NCBI GenBank assembly: GCA_041659885.1
Contig: JBAZXN010000008.1
Coordinates: 1 to 64,000 of the forward strand
Source of the DNA: Tatlockia sp041659885
GTDB lineage: Bacteria > Pseudomonadota > Gammaproteobacteria > Legionellales > Legionellaceae
Length of the DNA stretch: 64,000 nucleotides
Direction of reading: 5' to 3'
Positions within the stretch are counted from its first letter, which is position 1. Each line of letters opens with the position of its first letter. Made by a program: the position numbers and the translations under genes. The notes beneath the pieces are model-generated. The model saw only the letters and a list, made by a program, of their open reading frames with translations, ran no database searches and was not told where the DNA came from. Positions 19,969 to 28,444 of the stretch are shown here, in pieces.

Positions 19969-20186
19969 GGTTAAGCCTGCGCAGAAGTATAAAAGTTAGA
20001 CAAAATAGAATCAATTGTGATAAGATAGGTCACTTTTGAAACAAATGATTGGGTGAAAATCCCATTAAATAGATTTATTTACATTCTTTTTGTTTGACTT
20101 TTGTTCTTGTTCCGGTTTAGCTTACTTTCTTAACCCGCTGAATTGAATAAACTTTCACCTTAAAGACCAAATCAAAAACTTGTGAT

Positions 20187-20215
20187 TTTACATTTGGGTT
20201 AGTTGTAAATATAAT
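20187..20215 (+). promoter_or_regulatory. Putative promoter of the L,D-transpeptidase-like gene
   Basis: TTTACA (20187-20192), 17 bp, and a perfect TATAAT (20210-20215) lie 55 bp upstream of the ATG. Confidence 0.6.
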
Positions 20216-20269
20216 TACCAGTCGTTTGTAAACCGTAGATCCGACGATTTACCAAAGAGTAGGAGTGTT

Positions 20270-20950
20270 ATGAGTACAATACTAAGTTTTGTTTCTGCAG
20301 TTTTTTTAGCATCAAGCCCCGTTCCACAAGGCGCCCCCCAAACTGTTAAAACAGGTTTCGACATAAACCAACATTTGCTTTTTCTAAGCCAGAAAGCACC
20401 CAAACTCAACAAGCAAGTATTAAAAACTGCGTTGATTGCTTATAAAAAAGCGGCTGACAAAGGCGCCGTTAGAAAACCACTTCTAACTGTGATTGATTAT
20501 TCATTACCCTCAAACCAGCAACGCATGTGGGTTTTTGACTTGCACAATGAAAAGCTTTTATACAACACCTATGTCGCTCATGGCAAAAACTCCGGCATGG
20601 ATGTACCGCACCATTTTTCCAATTCTTTTTCAAGCAAGGAAACAAGCCTCGGGACCTTTGTAACGCGCGATACCTACATTGGCTCAAAAGGGTATTCACT
20701 CAATCTCCAGGGATTAGAGCATGGCATTAATGACAATGCGTATAATCGCCGTGTGGTGATTCATGGTGCCTGGTATGTAGAACCTGACTTTATTAAAAAA
20801 GCAGGCCGTGCCGGTCGAAGCTGGGGATGTCCGTCTATTGCCAAAACATTGGCTCGTCCGGTAATTAATACGATTAAGGGCGGTTCGGTGGTGTTTGCTT
20901 ACTATCCCGATAAGTATTACTTAAGTCATTCCGGATTCGCAACCGTATAA
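20270..20950 (+). CDS. L,D-transpeptidase (YkuD)-like catalytic domain protein
   Basis: The protein has 226 residues with a short hydrophobic N-terminus and an alanine/proline-rich export-like start. The catalytic signature is 'HGAWYV...GRSWGCPSI', with H165 and nucleophile C187 spaced as in YkuD-type L,D-transpeptidases. 'NQQRMWVFDLHNEKLLYNTYVAHGKNSG' is the usual substrate-loop region. These enzymes cross-link or edit peptidoglycan peptides or attach proteins to them. It belongs to the murein L,D-transpeptidase subgroup recognised by the longer H-to-C distance. A good TAGGAG site precedes the ATG and a terminator follows, so it is monocistronic. Confidence 0.8.
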   Translation: MSTILSFVSAVFLASSPVPQGAPQTVKTGFDINQHLLFLSQKAPKLNKQVLKTALIAYKKAADKGAVRKPLLTVIDYSLPSNQQRMWVFDLHNEKLLYNTYVAHGKNSGMDVPHHFSNSFSSKETSLGTFVTRDTYIGSKGYSLNLQGLEHGINDNAYNRRVVIHGAWYVEPDFIKKAGRAGRSWGCPSIAKTLARPVINTIKGGSVVFAYYPDKYYLSHSGFATV

Positions 20951-20956
20951 AAAGGT

Positions 20957-20980
20957 AAAGCCAGGTTTAACCCTGGCTTT
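20957..20980 (+). terminator. Rho-independent terminator
   Basis: Inverted arms AAAGCCAGG (20957-20965) and CCTGGCTTT (20972-20980) sit seven bases after the stop codon and end in a short T run. Confidence 0.7.
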
Positions 20981-21453
20981 TCGCAGTCTTCCGTCAGAAC
21001 ATCCTGTTCCGACATGTCGTCCTTGACTATCATTTCCCTATGATCACAAATCCTTTTGCCTGGACCTCAAATCCATTGAAGCCGTAATTCAAATTTAGCA
21101 ATTAGTTTGTTGCTTTGCAAGACAGACTGGCTTCTAAAATACGGTGTGCTGCTTTATTGAAATTAATTTTTTGCGTTATTTATTAATACGTTAGGGTATT
21201 AGAAAGAAATTTTTACAAGTTGATCAGGCGCATCTCTTGAGTCACATTGAGATATCTCTTGGACTTTCTTAATCAATCCATTAGAACGAAAATTCAGATG
21301 GCACCAATAAAAACAGGGATTAACTTAATATTTATGCAAAGAGTACATATTTCCCCACGTAAAGCGTTAAAAAATCAATTTTAATAAAAACCAACTTGAT
21401 TAACCTGGTATTTATGGTAGTTTAATCAAGAAAGAGTTCCTGTAGGTATACAA
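20981..21453. other. 473-bp intergenic region
   Basis: No gene is supported here on either strand: frames are short and lack ribosome-binding sites. The distal 100 bp is AT-rich and likely holds the promoter of the ProQ/FinO-domain gene; TTGATT near 21396 is a weak -35 candidate. A small RNA is possible but not demonstrable from sequence alone. Confidence 0.3.
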
Positions 21454-21825
21454 ATGGTTCAACAAACAGAAAGCGCCAAAAAAGATAAATTACAAATCAT
21501 TGATTGGCTGGTTGAATATTTCCCGTGCGCATTTTTTAAAAAATCAAATCAGGTAAAGCCCTTGCAAATTGGCATTTTCAATGAAATCATTGCCTTTTAC
21601 GAGCGCCTTGACACCCCTCCTTTTAGTAAAAAAGCCCTTCGTGAGGCTCTAAGCTATTACAGCGCTTCCCCTGCGTATTTAAATTGCCAAAAAGCCAATG
21701 CCGCACGCGTTGACCTTTTTGGAAACGAGGTGGATGTGGTAACCGAGGATCAGGCCAAATATGCACACCAACGCTATCAAACGCGTTATGCCAATAAAAA
21801 AGCAAGTGCTAAGGGAACTAGTTAG
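21454..21825 (+). CDS. ProQ/FinO-domain RNA chaperone
   Basis: This 123-residue protein is almost entirely one FinO/ProQ domain: 'WLVEYFPCAFFKKSNQVKPLQIGIF', 'PPFSKKALREALSYYSASPAYLNC', and a short basic tail ending YANKKASAKG. Such proteins bind structured small RNAs and mRNA 3' ends. In L. pneumophila the FinO-domain protein RocC represses competence together with the sRNA RocR (established), but this one lacks a long extension. I cannot say whether it is that ortholog or a paralog. ATG 21454 is 7-8 bases after a TGTAGG site. A one-helix membrane protein follows 68 bp later. Confidence 0.82.
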   Translation: MVQQTESAKKDKLQIIDWLVEYFPCAFFKKSNQVKPLQIGIFNEIIAFYERLDTPPFSKKALREALSYYSASPAYLNCQKANAARVDLFGNEVDVVTEDQAKYAHQRYQTRYANKKASAKGTS

Positions 21826-21893
21826 GAATACAGAGCAGATTTTTTTAGTCTGACTTAAACTAAAGAATACAAAACAACACCCTGAGGCTATCC

Positions 21894-22103
21894 ATGAAAT
21901 CATTACAGGATTTTATAGTTGGTAATCCCTTTTTTAGCATGTTGGTATTTATCGGCATAGGCTTTCTTTTGAGAAGCTTAAAGCGACTAAACAGGAATGC
22001 GGTTCGAAACAACATCGAACACATTGAATTGGCTCTGGAAGACAATGACATTGAAAAAGCAAAACATTTTCTTCAGCAATTAAAATCTGGATTGGGTGTT
22101 TAA
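21894..22103 (+). CDS. Small single-pass membrane protein, unknown function
   Basis: The protein is 69 residues: one membrane segment (PFFSMLVFIGIGFLL, about 12-26), then a basic turn (RSLKRLNRN) and a charged helical tail (IEHIELALEDNDIEKAKHFLQQL) reminiscent of a single TPR-like helix pair. CTGAGG lies about seven bases before the ATG, supporting translation. I do not recognise the family. Confidence 0.5.
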   Translation: MKSLQDFIVGNPFFSMLVFIGIGFLLRSLKRLNRNAVRNNIEHIELALEDNDIEKAKHFLQQLKSGLGV

Positions 22104-22120
22104 ACACGCTTTCATGGATT

Positions 22121-22192
22121 TTCCGAGCTATAGCGAGAAACCTCTGCACCAGACTCAAACTTATCAAGGGAGATTCCTCGCCATGCTCGGAA
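22121..22192. repeat. Imperfect palindrome
   Basis: Arms 22121-22144 and 22169-22192 begin with perfectly complementary TTCCGAGC/GCTCGGAA and continue with a second matched GCGAG block. It may be a REP-like element or a terminator for the small membrane protein gene. Confidence 0.5.
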
Positions 22193-22215
22193 CGACGTCA
22201 GAGGGCGGTCTCTAA

Positions 22216-22524
22216 TTAATAGTAATTGCACTCCTGGTTTTGATAATTACAATCCCCAGAGGGATAGCATCGAGGTACTGTTATACATCGATAACGAGGG
22301 TAGTACTCGTAGGGATTATAATAAGGGTAAGGTGCATATCCGTTATAATAGCCACCAACTGGCACGGAGGGGTTAATAAAAATGACATTTTGTCCCCAAT
22401 ATCCCTGCCTGTAGCCCGAATACCCATGCCCGTAGCCCCAAAACCCATGCCCATGCCCATAGCAGAGTGATGCGCTAACCAATCCCAAAACAAAAAGAAA
22501 GCATCGTCCTGTTTTAGATGGCAT
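22216..22524 (-). CDS. Secreted Gly/Tyr-rich protein
   Basis: This protein of 102 residues has a signal peptide (about residues 1-23, ending LVSASLCYG). A low-complexity mature part follows, rich in Gly, Tyr, His and Pro (HGHGFWGYGHGYSGYRQGYWGQ, then YYNGYAPYPYYNPYEYYPRY), with four cysteines near the C-terminus. A strong AAGGAGGT site sits six bases before the ATG at 22524, so it is well translated despite low complexity. Function is unknown; surface or envelope association is plausible. Confidence 0.6.
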   Translation of the reverse strand: MPSKTGRCFLFVLGLVSASLCYGHGHGFWGYGHGYSGYRQGYWGQNVIFINPSVPVGGYYNGYAPYPYYNPYEYYPRYRCITVPRCYPSGDCNYQNQECNYY

Positions 22525-22597
22525 ATACGACCTCCTTAACATAAAGCGCCTAAATTAATTATAGCCCCTTTATATTTTGCAGAACGGTCGGTTTATT

Positions 22598-23305
22598 TTA
22601 TCCCCCCTCGCAAGGTTTTACACAGCACACTAAATAATTAATATCGACAGAGGATTGCAAGGCTGCTTTGCGAGTAAAGGGGTTATAACCCAAGCCCTGC
22701 ATGGTTTTCAAGGCAAAGCCTTCTTGTCTCGCCATGGAGAGCAACTCACTGGGCTTGATGAATTTAGCAAAATCGTGGGTTTGCCTGGGCAATAAACCCA
22801 AAACATATTCCGCAGCAACAATTGCTCCTGCATAGGCCTTGAGCGTGCGATTTATGGTGGATAAAAAAAGCAGGCCACCTGGCTTTAATAACCTTGCACA
22901 ATGCGTTATTACCGTTTGTGGATTAACGACATGCTCCAGCATTTCCATGCAAACCACGACATCAAATGCTTGTGCTGTAAAATCCTCAATGGGCGTGGCA
23001 ACATAATGAAGGGCTAATTGCTTTTTCTCGGCATGCTTTCTTGCGACAGCAATGGCTTCTTCCTCTGCGTCCAGGCCGGTCACAATAGCGCCTTTTTTAG
23101 CCAATGCTTCACTTAAAATGCCCCCGCCGCAGCCAACATCCAGAACCGTTTTTTGTGGAAGATGGATTGCATCCTCAATAAATTGCAGCCTTACTGGATT
23201 GATATCGTGCAAGGTTTTCAGTGCGCCGTTTTTATTCCACCATTGCTTGCTTAAGGTGGCGAATTTGTTAATTTCATTGATATCAACCGTTGATTTAGTG
23301 CGCAT
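22598..23305 (-). CDS. ubiG: Ubiquinone biosynthesis O-methyltransferase
   Basis: UbiG (235 residues) performs both O-methylations in ubiquinone synthesis using SAM. The N-terminal 'EINKFATLSKQWWNKNGALKTLHDINPVRLQFI' is the UbiG signature. Motif I VLDVGCGGG lies at 54-62 and 'VCMEMLEHVVNP' follows. Length matches E. coli UbiG (240). It overlaps the upstream gene's end by 11 bp, suggesting translational coupling in a two-gene unit. Confidence 0.93.
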   Translation of the reverse strand: MRTKSTVDINEINKFATLSKQWWNKNGALKTLHDINPVRLQFIEDAIHLPQKTVLDVGCGGGILSEALAKKGAIVTGLDAEEEAIAVARKHAEKKQLALHYVATPIEDFTAQAFDVVVCMEMLEHVVNPQTVITHCARLLKPGGLLFLSTINRTLKAYAGAIVAAEYVLGLLPRQTHDFAKFIKPSELLSMARQEGFALKTMQGLGYNPFTRKAALQSSVDINYLVCCVKPCEGG

Positions 23306-24011
23306 GGCGATTAAGTAGATCCAAAGGTTTAAAAAAATCCAACACGTTCGTATTGGTAATAAAACTAAGATTGTACGGGTGCTCGGCGATTAAGCAAGGG
23401 AAAAGTTGGGCGTTTGGCACTTCATTCGCTATTTTCCCCAGTAAAATAAGCTGTATCGCAGGTTTTTTTTCCAGTAATTGCGAAAACAAACTGTGCATAA
23501 ATGGCTGCCAATGCCGCGCATGAAAACGCACCTTGCCATCACTGTATACCAAGGTCGCATTTAACAATAAAAACCCTTTGTTGATGAGGGTATTAAACAA
23601 CTCCTCCCCCGTTTGAATGTATTTCGACTTATCCAGTTGGGTAATTGCTGTTTGTGACAAATCCAGCCCCAGATCGCCTCGCGCAAGCAAAAGCATTTTC
23701 ATAATATTGCGAAGCGAGGTCGCTCGGTTAACCGCTTTGCTTAAACCGGTTTCGCTCCATAAACTCCCTACTGCGTTATCCCAAAAGGCATAGCCATTGG
23801 CGGAAAGAGCGCGCGGATAAGGGGATTCGCCCAACAGAAGGTATCGGGTTTCACTTAAAGGCAGACTAAAGGCTGCAAGCAATTTAGTAATCCCGGGTAA
23901 CCAATCGGACTCGTGTGCCAATTCCAATAAATAGTTTTGATCCATACGCTTTAAAGCGAGTTCTATTATCGCATGCCATTCGGGATGGGTTTGTTCAAGG
24001 ATTTGCTGCAC
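23295..24011 (-). CDS. Uracil-DNA-glycosylase-like protein with altered active-site motif
   Basis: The 238-residue protein has the layout of Ung-type glycosylases: 'YLLLGESPYPRALSANGYAFWD' aligns with the water-activating loop (GQDPYH...GLAF), and 'LIAEHPYNLSFITN' aligns with the leucine-intercalation loop (HPSPLS). The catalytic Asp of GQDPYH is replaced, the loop reading GESPYP, so normal uracil excision may be lost or use a different acid residue. It could bind a different damaged base or be a structural relative. It overlaps ubiG by 11 bp. Confidence 0.6.
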   Translation of the reverse strand: MQQILEQTHPEWHAIIELALKRMDQNYLLELAHESDWLPGITKLLAAFSLPLSETRYLLLGESPYPRALSANGYAFWDNAVGSLWSETGLSKAVNRATSLRNIMKMLLLARGDLGLDLSQTAITQLDKSKYIQTGEELFNTLINKGFLLLNATLVYSDGKVRFHARHWQPFMHSLFSQLLEKKPAIQLILLGKIANEVPNAQLFPCLIAEHPYNLSFITNTNVLDFFKPLDLLNRHAH

Positions 24012-24179
24012 GTGCGCTCTGCTAAAAATAAGTTGGGTTTATTGTACCAACTTTTACAAAAGCTTGAAGTGGAGTTTTTTTTGCTTCATGCCTTCTTTTT
24101 TGCCAATTTGTCTGTTCATTTCATATTCTCTTAAGCTTTATTGAGTAAACTAACTGACTTTGAATGCATCAGGCTCTCT

Positions 24180-24611
24180 ATGGCTACGAATAATTTTAAT
24201 TGGGACAGGCAATACACGCATTCCATGGACGACTTGAATGGGTCTCAAAATACCTTTGGGATACCCGCGTCGCTCATCGAAAAAGTGGGCTTTTCAGCCG
24301 TTTTGGAACGCCTTTCGCTGCAAAGCTGCCCGAAACTCGCTGGCGATTACAGCCATGTCAACCTGGAATTTTATGCGCTTATCATAGACCGTATTCGATT
24401 TTTACTGAGAAGACAACGGACTGAGCTGCGCAAAGAACTGGCAAGCATTGCCAGTCGCAAACAATTTATTTTCCAATGCCAGGAAGACAAAGCCCATTCT
24501 TTATTGATAGAAGATGCCATCCTGCATTCTACGCCCGAATACCAGAATAAACTCCAGCGTCAACTGAAAGAAATAGACGCGTTTTTACTCTCCATTTCAG
24601 CGCATTTCTAA
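24180..24611 (+). CDS. Conserved-looking hypothetical protein
   Basis: This 143-residue soluble protein is not recognised. The C-terminal half is a long basic helical region (FYALIIDRIRFLLRRQRTELRKELASIASRKQF), likely coiled coil, ending 'LLSISAHF'. An earlier in-frame TTG (24141) would add 13 residues; neither start has a strong ribosome-binding site, so I chose the ATG. Confidence 0.5.
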   Translation: MATNNFNWDRQYTHSMDDLNGSQNTFGIPASLIEKVGFSAVLERLSLQSCPKLAGDYSHVNLEFYALIIDRIRFLLRRQRTELRKELASIASRKQFIFQCQEDKAHSLLIEDAILHSTPEYQNKLQRQLKEIDAFLLSISAHF

Positions 24612-24633
24612 GTCTCAGCAATAAGCTATCCCC

Positions 24634-24662
24634 TTGCCTCCTCTGGCAAATTGAGCTAATGT
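24634..24662 (+). promoter_or_regulatory. Weak promoter candidate of the arginine-catabolic operon
   Basis: TTGCCT (24634-24639) and TAATGT (24657-24662) have a 17-bp spacer, immediately before the M20 hydrolase gene. The -10 is poor, so an activator could be involved. Confidence 0.35.
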
Positions 24663-24684
24663 CATAGCTTTAGGCAGAGCAAAA

Positions 24685-25908
24685 ATGGTCAATAAAACAA
24701 GGGAGTTGCTTCTAGGCCTTCATGAAAAAAATCAGCTCATGGTGGAACAGCTCCACGCCTTCTGTTCAATCAACTCCGGTACAGAAAATTTACCAGGCTT
24801 AGCCAAAATGCGGCAAACGCTTGAAGCGGCTTTCCTGCCGCTGGCCGATTCCATTGAAACAATACCGTTTCCTGAAACAACTGCCCTAAACATAGAAGGG
24901 TTTGCACAACGCCAATCCTATGGCGATGGGTTATGGATTCGCAAACGCCCTGAATTAAAACGCCGAGTCTTGCTGTGTGGGCATATGGATACAGTCTATG
25001 GTGCGAACCACCCTTTTCACGCCGTGACCATGCTTTCAGACAACAAGCTCAATGGCCCGGGTGTGGCCGACATGAAAGGCGGTTTAATTGTCCTTTTGCA
25101 TGCCCTGATCTGCTTTGAAGCGTCTTCCCTGTCACCCTTGCTTGGCTGGGATGTCTTTATCAATACCGATGAAGAAGTAGGCTCACCGGCTTCCCGCTTT
25201 TTTTATGAGCAAATAGCCGGGGATTACCAGGCAGCTCTTGTGTACGAACCGGCAATGAATGAACAAGGAACCCTCGCTAAAAACCGCAAGGGAAGTGGAA
25301 AATTCACCTTGATTGCCGAAGGGAAATCCGCGCATGCAGGAAGGGCTTTTTTTGAAGGCAAGAACGCGATTTGTCACCTGGCAGAAGCCATTACGGCTAT
25401 CCATGCATTAAATGATCTGGACAATGGCATCACGCTGAATGTTGGAAAAATCGCAGGCGGTGACGCACTGAACAGGGTTCCTGATAAAGCCGTAGCGCAA
25501 ATTGATGTGCGCATCTCCAAGCCTGAGGATGCCTTGTGGGTCACAGAGCAGTTTAATCGCATTCGGGAAGAGGGTAAGCGAGAAGGCTGCACACTTGCAA
25601 TCGAAGGCTATTTTGGTCGCCCGGTTAAGACCGTTTCCAATGGCACTGCGCGTTTGTTTCAGAGGGTTAAGCAAGTAGGCGAAGTACTGGGGCTTGCCAT
25701 TGATTGGCAAGACAGCGGCGGTTGCTGCGATGGAAATAACCTTGCAGCATTGGGCCTGCCAGTCATCGATACGTTAGGCGTGCGTGGCGGCAATATTCAT
25801 ACGGAAGCCGAGTATATTCTTCTGGATAGTCTTGTGGAGCGCAGTGCATTAAGTGCCCTTCTTCTGATGGATTTAGCAGGCTCTGGATTAGAGGATTTAA
25901 ACCAATGA
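24685..25908 (+). CDS. M20-family metallohydrolase (glutamate carboxypeptidase-like), first gene of ast operon
   Basis: The protein is 407 residues. M20 zinc-ligand motifs are in order: 'LLCGHMDTVYG' (His, Asp), 'GPGVADMKGG' (bridging Asp), 'NTDEEVGSPAS' (catalytic Glu-Glu), and a C-terminal 'GNIHTEAEYI' His. 'SGKFTLIAEGKSAHAG' opens the dimerisation domain. The pattern resembles carboxypeptidase G2-type enzymes that hydrolyse N-acyl-L-glutamates. Its stop overlaps the astA start by four bases (ATGA), so it is translationally coupled to arginine succinylation genes. I infer that it may release glutamate from N-succinylglutamate in place of AstE. Alternative: a general aminoacyl or dipeptide hydrolase. 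Confidence 0.78.
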   Translation: MVNKTRELLLGLHEKNQLMVEQLHAFCSINSGTENLPGLAKMRQTLEAAFLPLADSIETIPFPETTALNIEGFAQRQSYGDGLWIRKRPELKRRVLLCGHMDTVYGANHPFHAVTMLSDNKLNGPGVADMKGGLIVLLHALICFEASSLSPLLGWDVFINTDEEVGSPASRFFYEQIAGDYQAALVYEPAMNEQGTLAKNRKGSGKFTLIAEGKSAHAGRAFFEGKNAICHLAEAITAIHALNDLDNGITLNVGKIAGGDALNRVPDKAVAQIDVRISKPEDALWVTEQFNRIREEGKREGCTLAIEGYFGRPVKTVSNGTARLFQRVKQVGEVLGLAIDWQDSGGCCDGNNLAALGLPVIDTLGVRGGNIHTEAEYILLDSLVERSALSALLLMDLAGSGLEDLNQ

Positions 25909-26951
25909 TGCTTTTTCGAAGCGCTCGCCCTGGTGATTTGGATGCAATCTATCACCTCGCAGAAAATGCGGGCATTGGACTAACCACTTTACCCAAAGAT
26001 AAAAAATTGCTTGAAACGCGGTTAGCCTGGTCTGCTGACTCCTTTAAAAAATCAGTCCAATCCCCGCAACAGGAATATTATCTTTTTGTCCTTGAAGCGG
26101 TCGAAACAGGCAAAATACTCGGCACCGCTGGGATTGAAGCGGCCATTGGCTTTGAAGCCCCTTTTTATTCCTATAAAATCGTCAAACGAACCAGAGTCTG
26201 CCACTCTTTGCATATTCGAAGCGATTACGAAGTCTTATCACTTGTAAACGATTACCAGGGGCAAAGCGAATTGATGACCTTATACCTGGACCCCACCTAC
26301 CGGCGTCATTACAATGGGCTGCTTTTATCGCGCGCACGTTTTCTATTTATCGCCCAATACCCTGCACGTTTTGCCTCTCTTCTGATTGCAGAAATGCGCG
26401 GTGTATCAGATGAAGCAGGTCACTCGCCCTTTTGGCAACATGTCGGACAACATTTTTTCCATATGCCGTTTGAAAAAGCCGATAGCCTCACGCTCTCAAC
26501 CGACAAACAATTCATTGCCGATTTAATGCCAAGAAACCCCTTGTACATCAAACTGCTTTCGAAAGCGGCACAATCGGTCATTGGCAAACCGCATGCCTCG
26601 ACCTTACCGGCCATGAAAATTTTGTTACAGGAAGGCTTTCGTTTTAATGGTTACGTCGATATTTTTGATGCAGGACCCACAATTGAAGCACCCTGCAAGG
26701 AAATACGCACTATTGCGTCCAGCCGAGTGGTAACGGTTCAAAGCATTAGCGATGAAGTGAGCTCCAAACGGGCTTTACTGGCCAATACCGAACTTGAATT
26801 TCGCGCAACCGTAGGTCAGGTGGTGGTTAATCCAAAACAGAGCACCTGTGTTATTAGTAAAAAAACAGCCCTCTTGTTAGCTGTCAAGCAAGGGGATTGC
26901 ATACGAATTGCCCCGCTGCAAGGGGATGACCGTTCTTTTTTTAGTGAGTAA
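25905..26951 (+). CDS. astA: Arginine N-succinyltransferase
   Basis: AstA (348 residues) transfers succinyl from succinyl-CoA to the alpha-amino group of arginine, the first step of the AST pathway. Diagnostic stretches are 'FRSARPGDLDAIYHLAENAGIGLTTLP', 'ELMTLYLDPTYRRHYNGLLLSRARFLFIA', 'ARFASLLIAEMRGVSDEAGHSPFW' and 'GFRFNGYVDIFDAGPTIEA'. Length matches the family (about 340). The start overlaps the M20 stop; astD begins four bases after the stop. Confidence 0.95.
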   Translation: MMLFRSARPGDLDAIYHLAENAGIGLTTLPKDKKLLETRLAWSADSFKKSVQSPQQEYYLFVLEAVETGKILGTAGIEAAIGFEAPFYSYKIVKRTRVCHSLHIRSDYEVLSLVNDYQGQSELMTLYLDPTYRRHYNGLLLSRARFLFIAQYPARFASLLIAEMRGVSDEAGHSPFWQHVGQHFFHMPFEKADSLTLSTDKQFIADLMPRNPLYIKLLSKAAQSVIGKPHASTLPAMKILLQEGFRFNGYVDIFDAGPTIEAPCKEIRTIASSRVVTVQSISDEVSSKRALLANTELEFRATVGQVVVNPKQSTCVISKKTALLLAVKQGDCIRIAPLQGDDRSFFSE

Positions 26952-26955
26952 AGGG

Positions 26956-28440
26956 ATGACTAACTTGCAAGAAAACCATAAATCACACTACCTGGCTGGC
27001 CATTGGATAACCGGAAATGGACACCCATTTTTTTCCGTTAATCCCGCGGATGCATCCACGGTATGGCAGGGGCACTGTGCAACGCGTGAAGAAGTCATGG
27101 CCGCTTGCAATGCCGCGCATTATGCGCTCCCTGGGTGGTCTTCTGAAACCTTTCAAACACGATGCCATTATATTTTAAATTTTGCCAAAGAAATTGAGAC
27201 CAGGAAAACCGAGCTGGCTTTTCTCATTGCTTTAGAAACCGGCAAACCCTTATGGGAAGCCTTAACCGAAGTCAATGGGGTGATTGCCAAGGCCCAATTG
27301 TCCATCCAAGCCTACGAAGAGCGGGTAGTTGAAAAACATTTCACCGCCGCAGAGGCAATAGCGCGCCTCACCTACAAGCCCCATGGAGTGATTGCAATTC
27401 TTGGTGCCTTTAATTTTCCAGCGCATTTGAGCAATGGGCACATTATCCCGGCACTTTTAGCGGGCAATACGCTCGTTTATAAACCCAGTGAATTAACGCC
27501 TGCCGTGGCTGAATTTATTACCCAATGCTGGCATGAAAGCGGCTTGCCAGCAGGTGTCATGAACTGCCTGCAAGGCGATGCTCAAACCGGGCAATTTTTG
27601 ATGGAAGCAGATATTCAGGGCGTTTACTTTACGGGCAGCTACCGAACGGGTAAACGCATTAACCAGTATTTTTCCGATAAACCCGAAGTGATTTTAGCGC
27701 TTGAGATGGGTGGAAATAACCCTCTGGTACTTGGAAAAACAGCGCATCTTGAGGCCGCAGTTTACCATGCATTGCTTTCTACTATGATAACAGCCGGACA
27801 ACGCTGCACCTGTGCAAGACGATTAATTATTCCTCGGAATAAAACAGGGGATGCATTTCTTCAGCACTACCTAACCCAATTAAAAAAAATAAAAATTGGC
27901 GCTTTTAGCGAAAAACCAGAGCCGTTTATGGGGCCTGTCATTCGTTACGAGCAGGCTTTAACCCATCTTGCCAGCCAACAGCAACTCCTTGATTCAGGCG
28001 CCTCTCCCTTGCTTACCATGCGCTCATTAAAAGAACAAACCGGCTTTTTATCGCCAGGCGTTGTAGATATGACAGCCGTCAAAACGCCATTCGATGAAGA
28101 AATTTTCGCCCCTTTTGTACAGGTTTACCGGTATGAATCCTTCGAAGAAGCGCTTTTTTTAGCCAATCAAACCCGCTATGGCCTGGCGGCCGGTTTATTG
28201 TCTGAAGAAGTGACAGAGTACGAGCAATTTTATAAAACCATTCGCGCAGGGCTCATTAACTGGAATAGGCCAACGACCGGTGCGGTAAGCACGTTACCAT
28301 TTGGAGGGGTAGGTTTAAGCGGAAACCACCGGCCAAGTGCCTATTTTGCCGCAGATTATTGTTCTTATCCTATTGCCAGTATGGAAGAGTGCGAATTAAC
28401 CTTGCCCGCGCTGCAATTACCGGGAATCACACTGGATTAA
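26956..28440 (+). CDS. astD: N-succinylglutamate 5-semialdehyde dehydrogenase
   Basis: AstD (494 residues) oxidises succinylglutamate semialdehyde to succinylglutamate with NAD. The aldehyde dehydrogenase motifs are 'GAFNFPAHLSNGHIIPAL', 'YFTGSYRTGKRIN', the active-site glutamate in 'LALEMGGNNPLV', the catalytic cysteine in 'TAGQRCTCARR', and 'EEIFAPFVQVYRY'. The ATG at 26956 was chosen over upstream in-frame starts inside astA because it gives the family N-terminus 'HYLAGHWI' and avoids overlap. Confidence 0.94.
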   Translation: MTNLQENHKSHYLAGHWITGNGHPFFSVNPADASTVWQGHCATREEVMAACNAAHYALPGWSSETFQTRCHYILNFAKEIETRKTELAFLIALETGKPLWEALTEVNGVIAKAQLSIQAYEERVVEKHFTAAEAIARLTYKPHGVIAILGAFNFPAHLSNGHIIPALLAGNTLVYKPSELTPAVAEFITQCWHESGLPAGVMNCLQGDAQTGQFLMEADIQGVYFTGSYRTGKRINQYFSDKPEVILALEMGGNNPLVLGKTAHLEAAVYHALLSTMITAGQRCTCARRLIIPRNKTGDAFLQHYLTQLKKIKIGAFSEKPEPFMGPVIRYEQALTHLASQQQLLDSGASPLLTMRSLKEQTGFLSPGVVDMTAVKTPFDEEIFAPFVQVYRYESFEEALFLANQTRYGLAAGLLSEEVTEYEQFYKTIRAGLINWNRPTTGAVSTLPFGGVGLSGNHRPSAYFAADYCSYPIASMEECELTLPALQLPGITLD

Positions 28441-28444
28441 ATGA

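Noticed and set aside
22216..22524. CRISPR-like or tandem DNA repeat in the Gly/Tyr-rich region
   Set aside because: The repetition comes from low-complexity codons of a secreted protein with a strong ribosome-binding site; units are irregular and there are no spacers.
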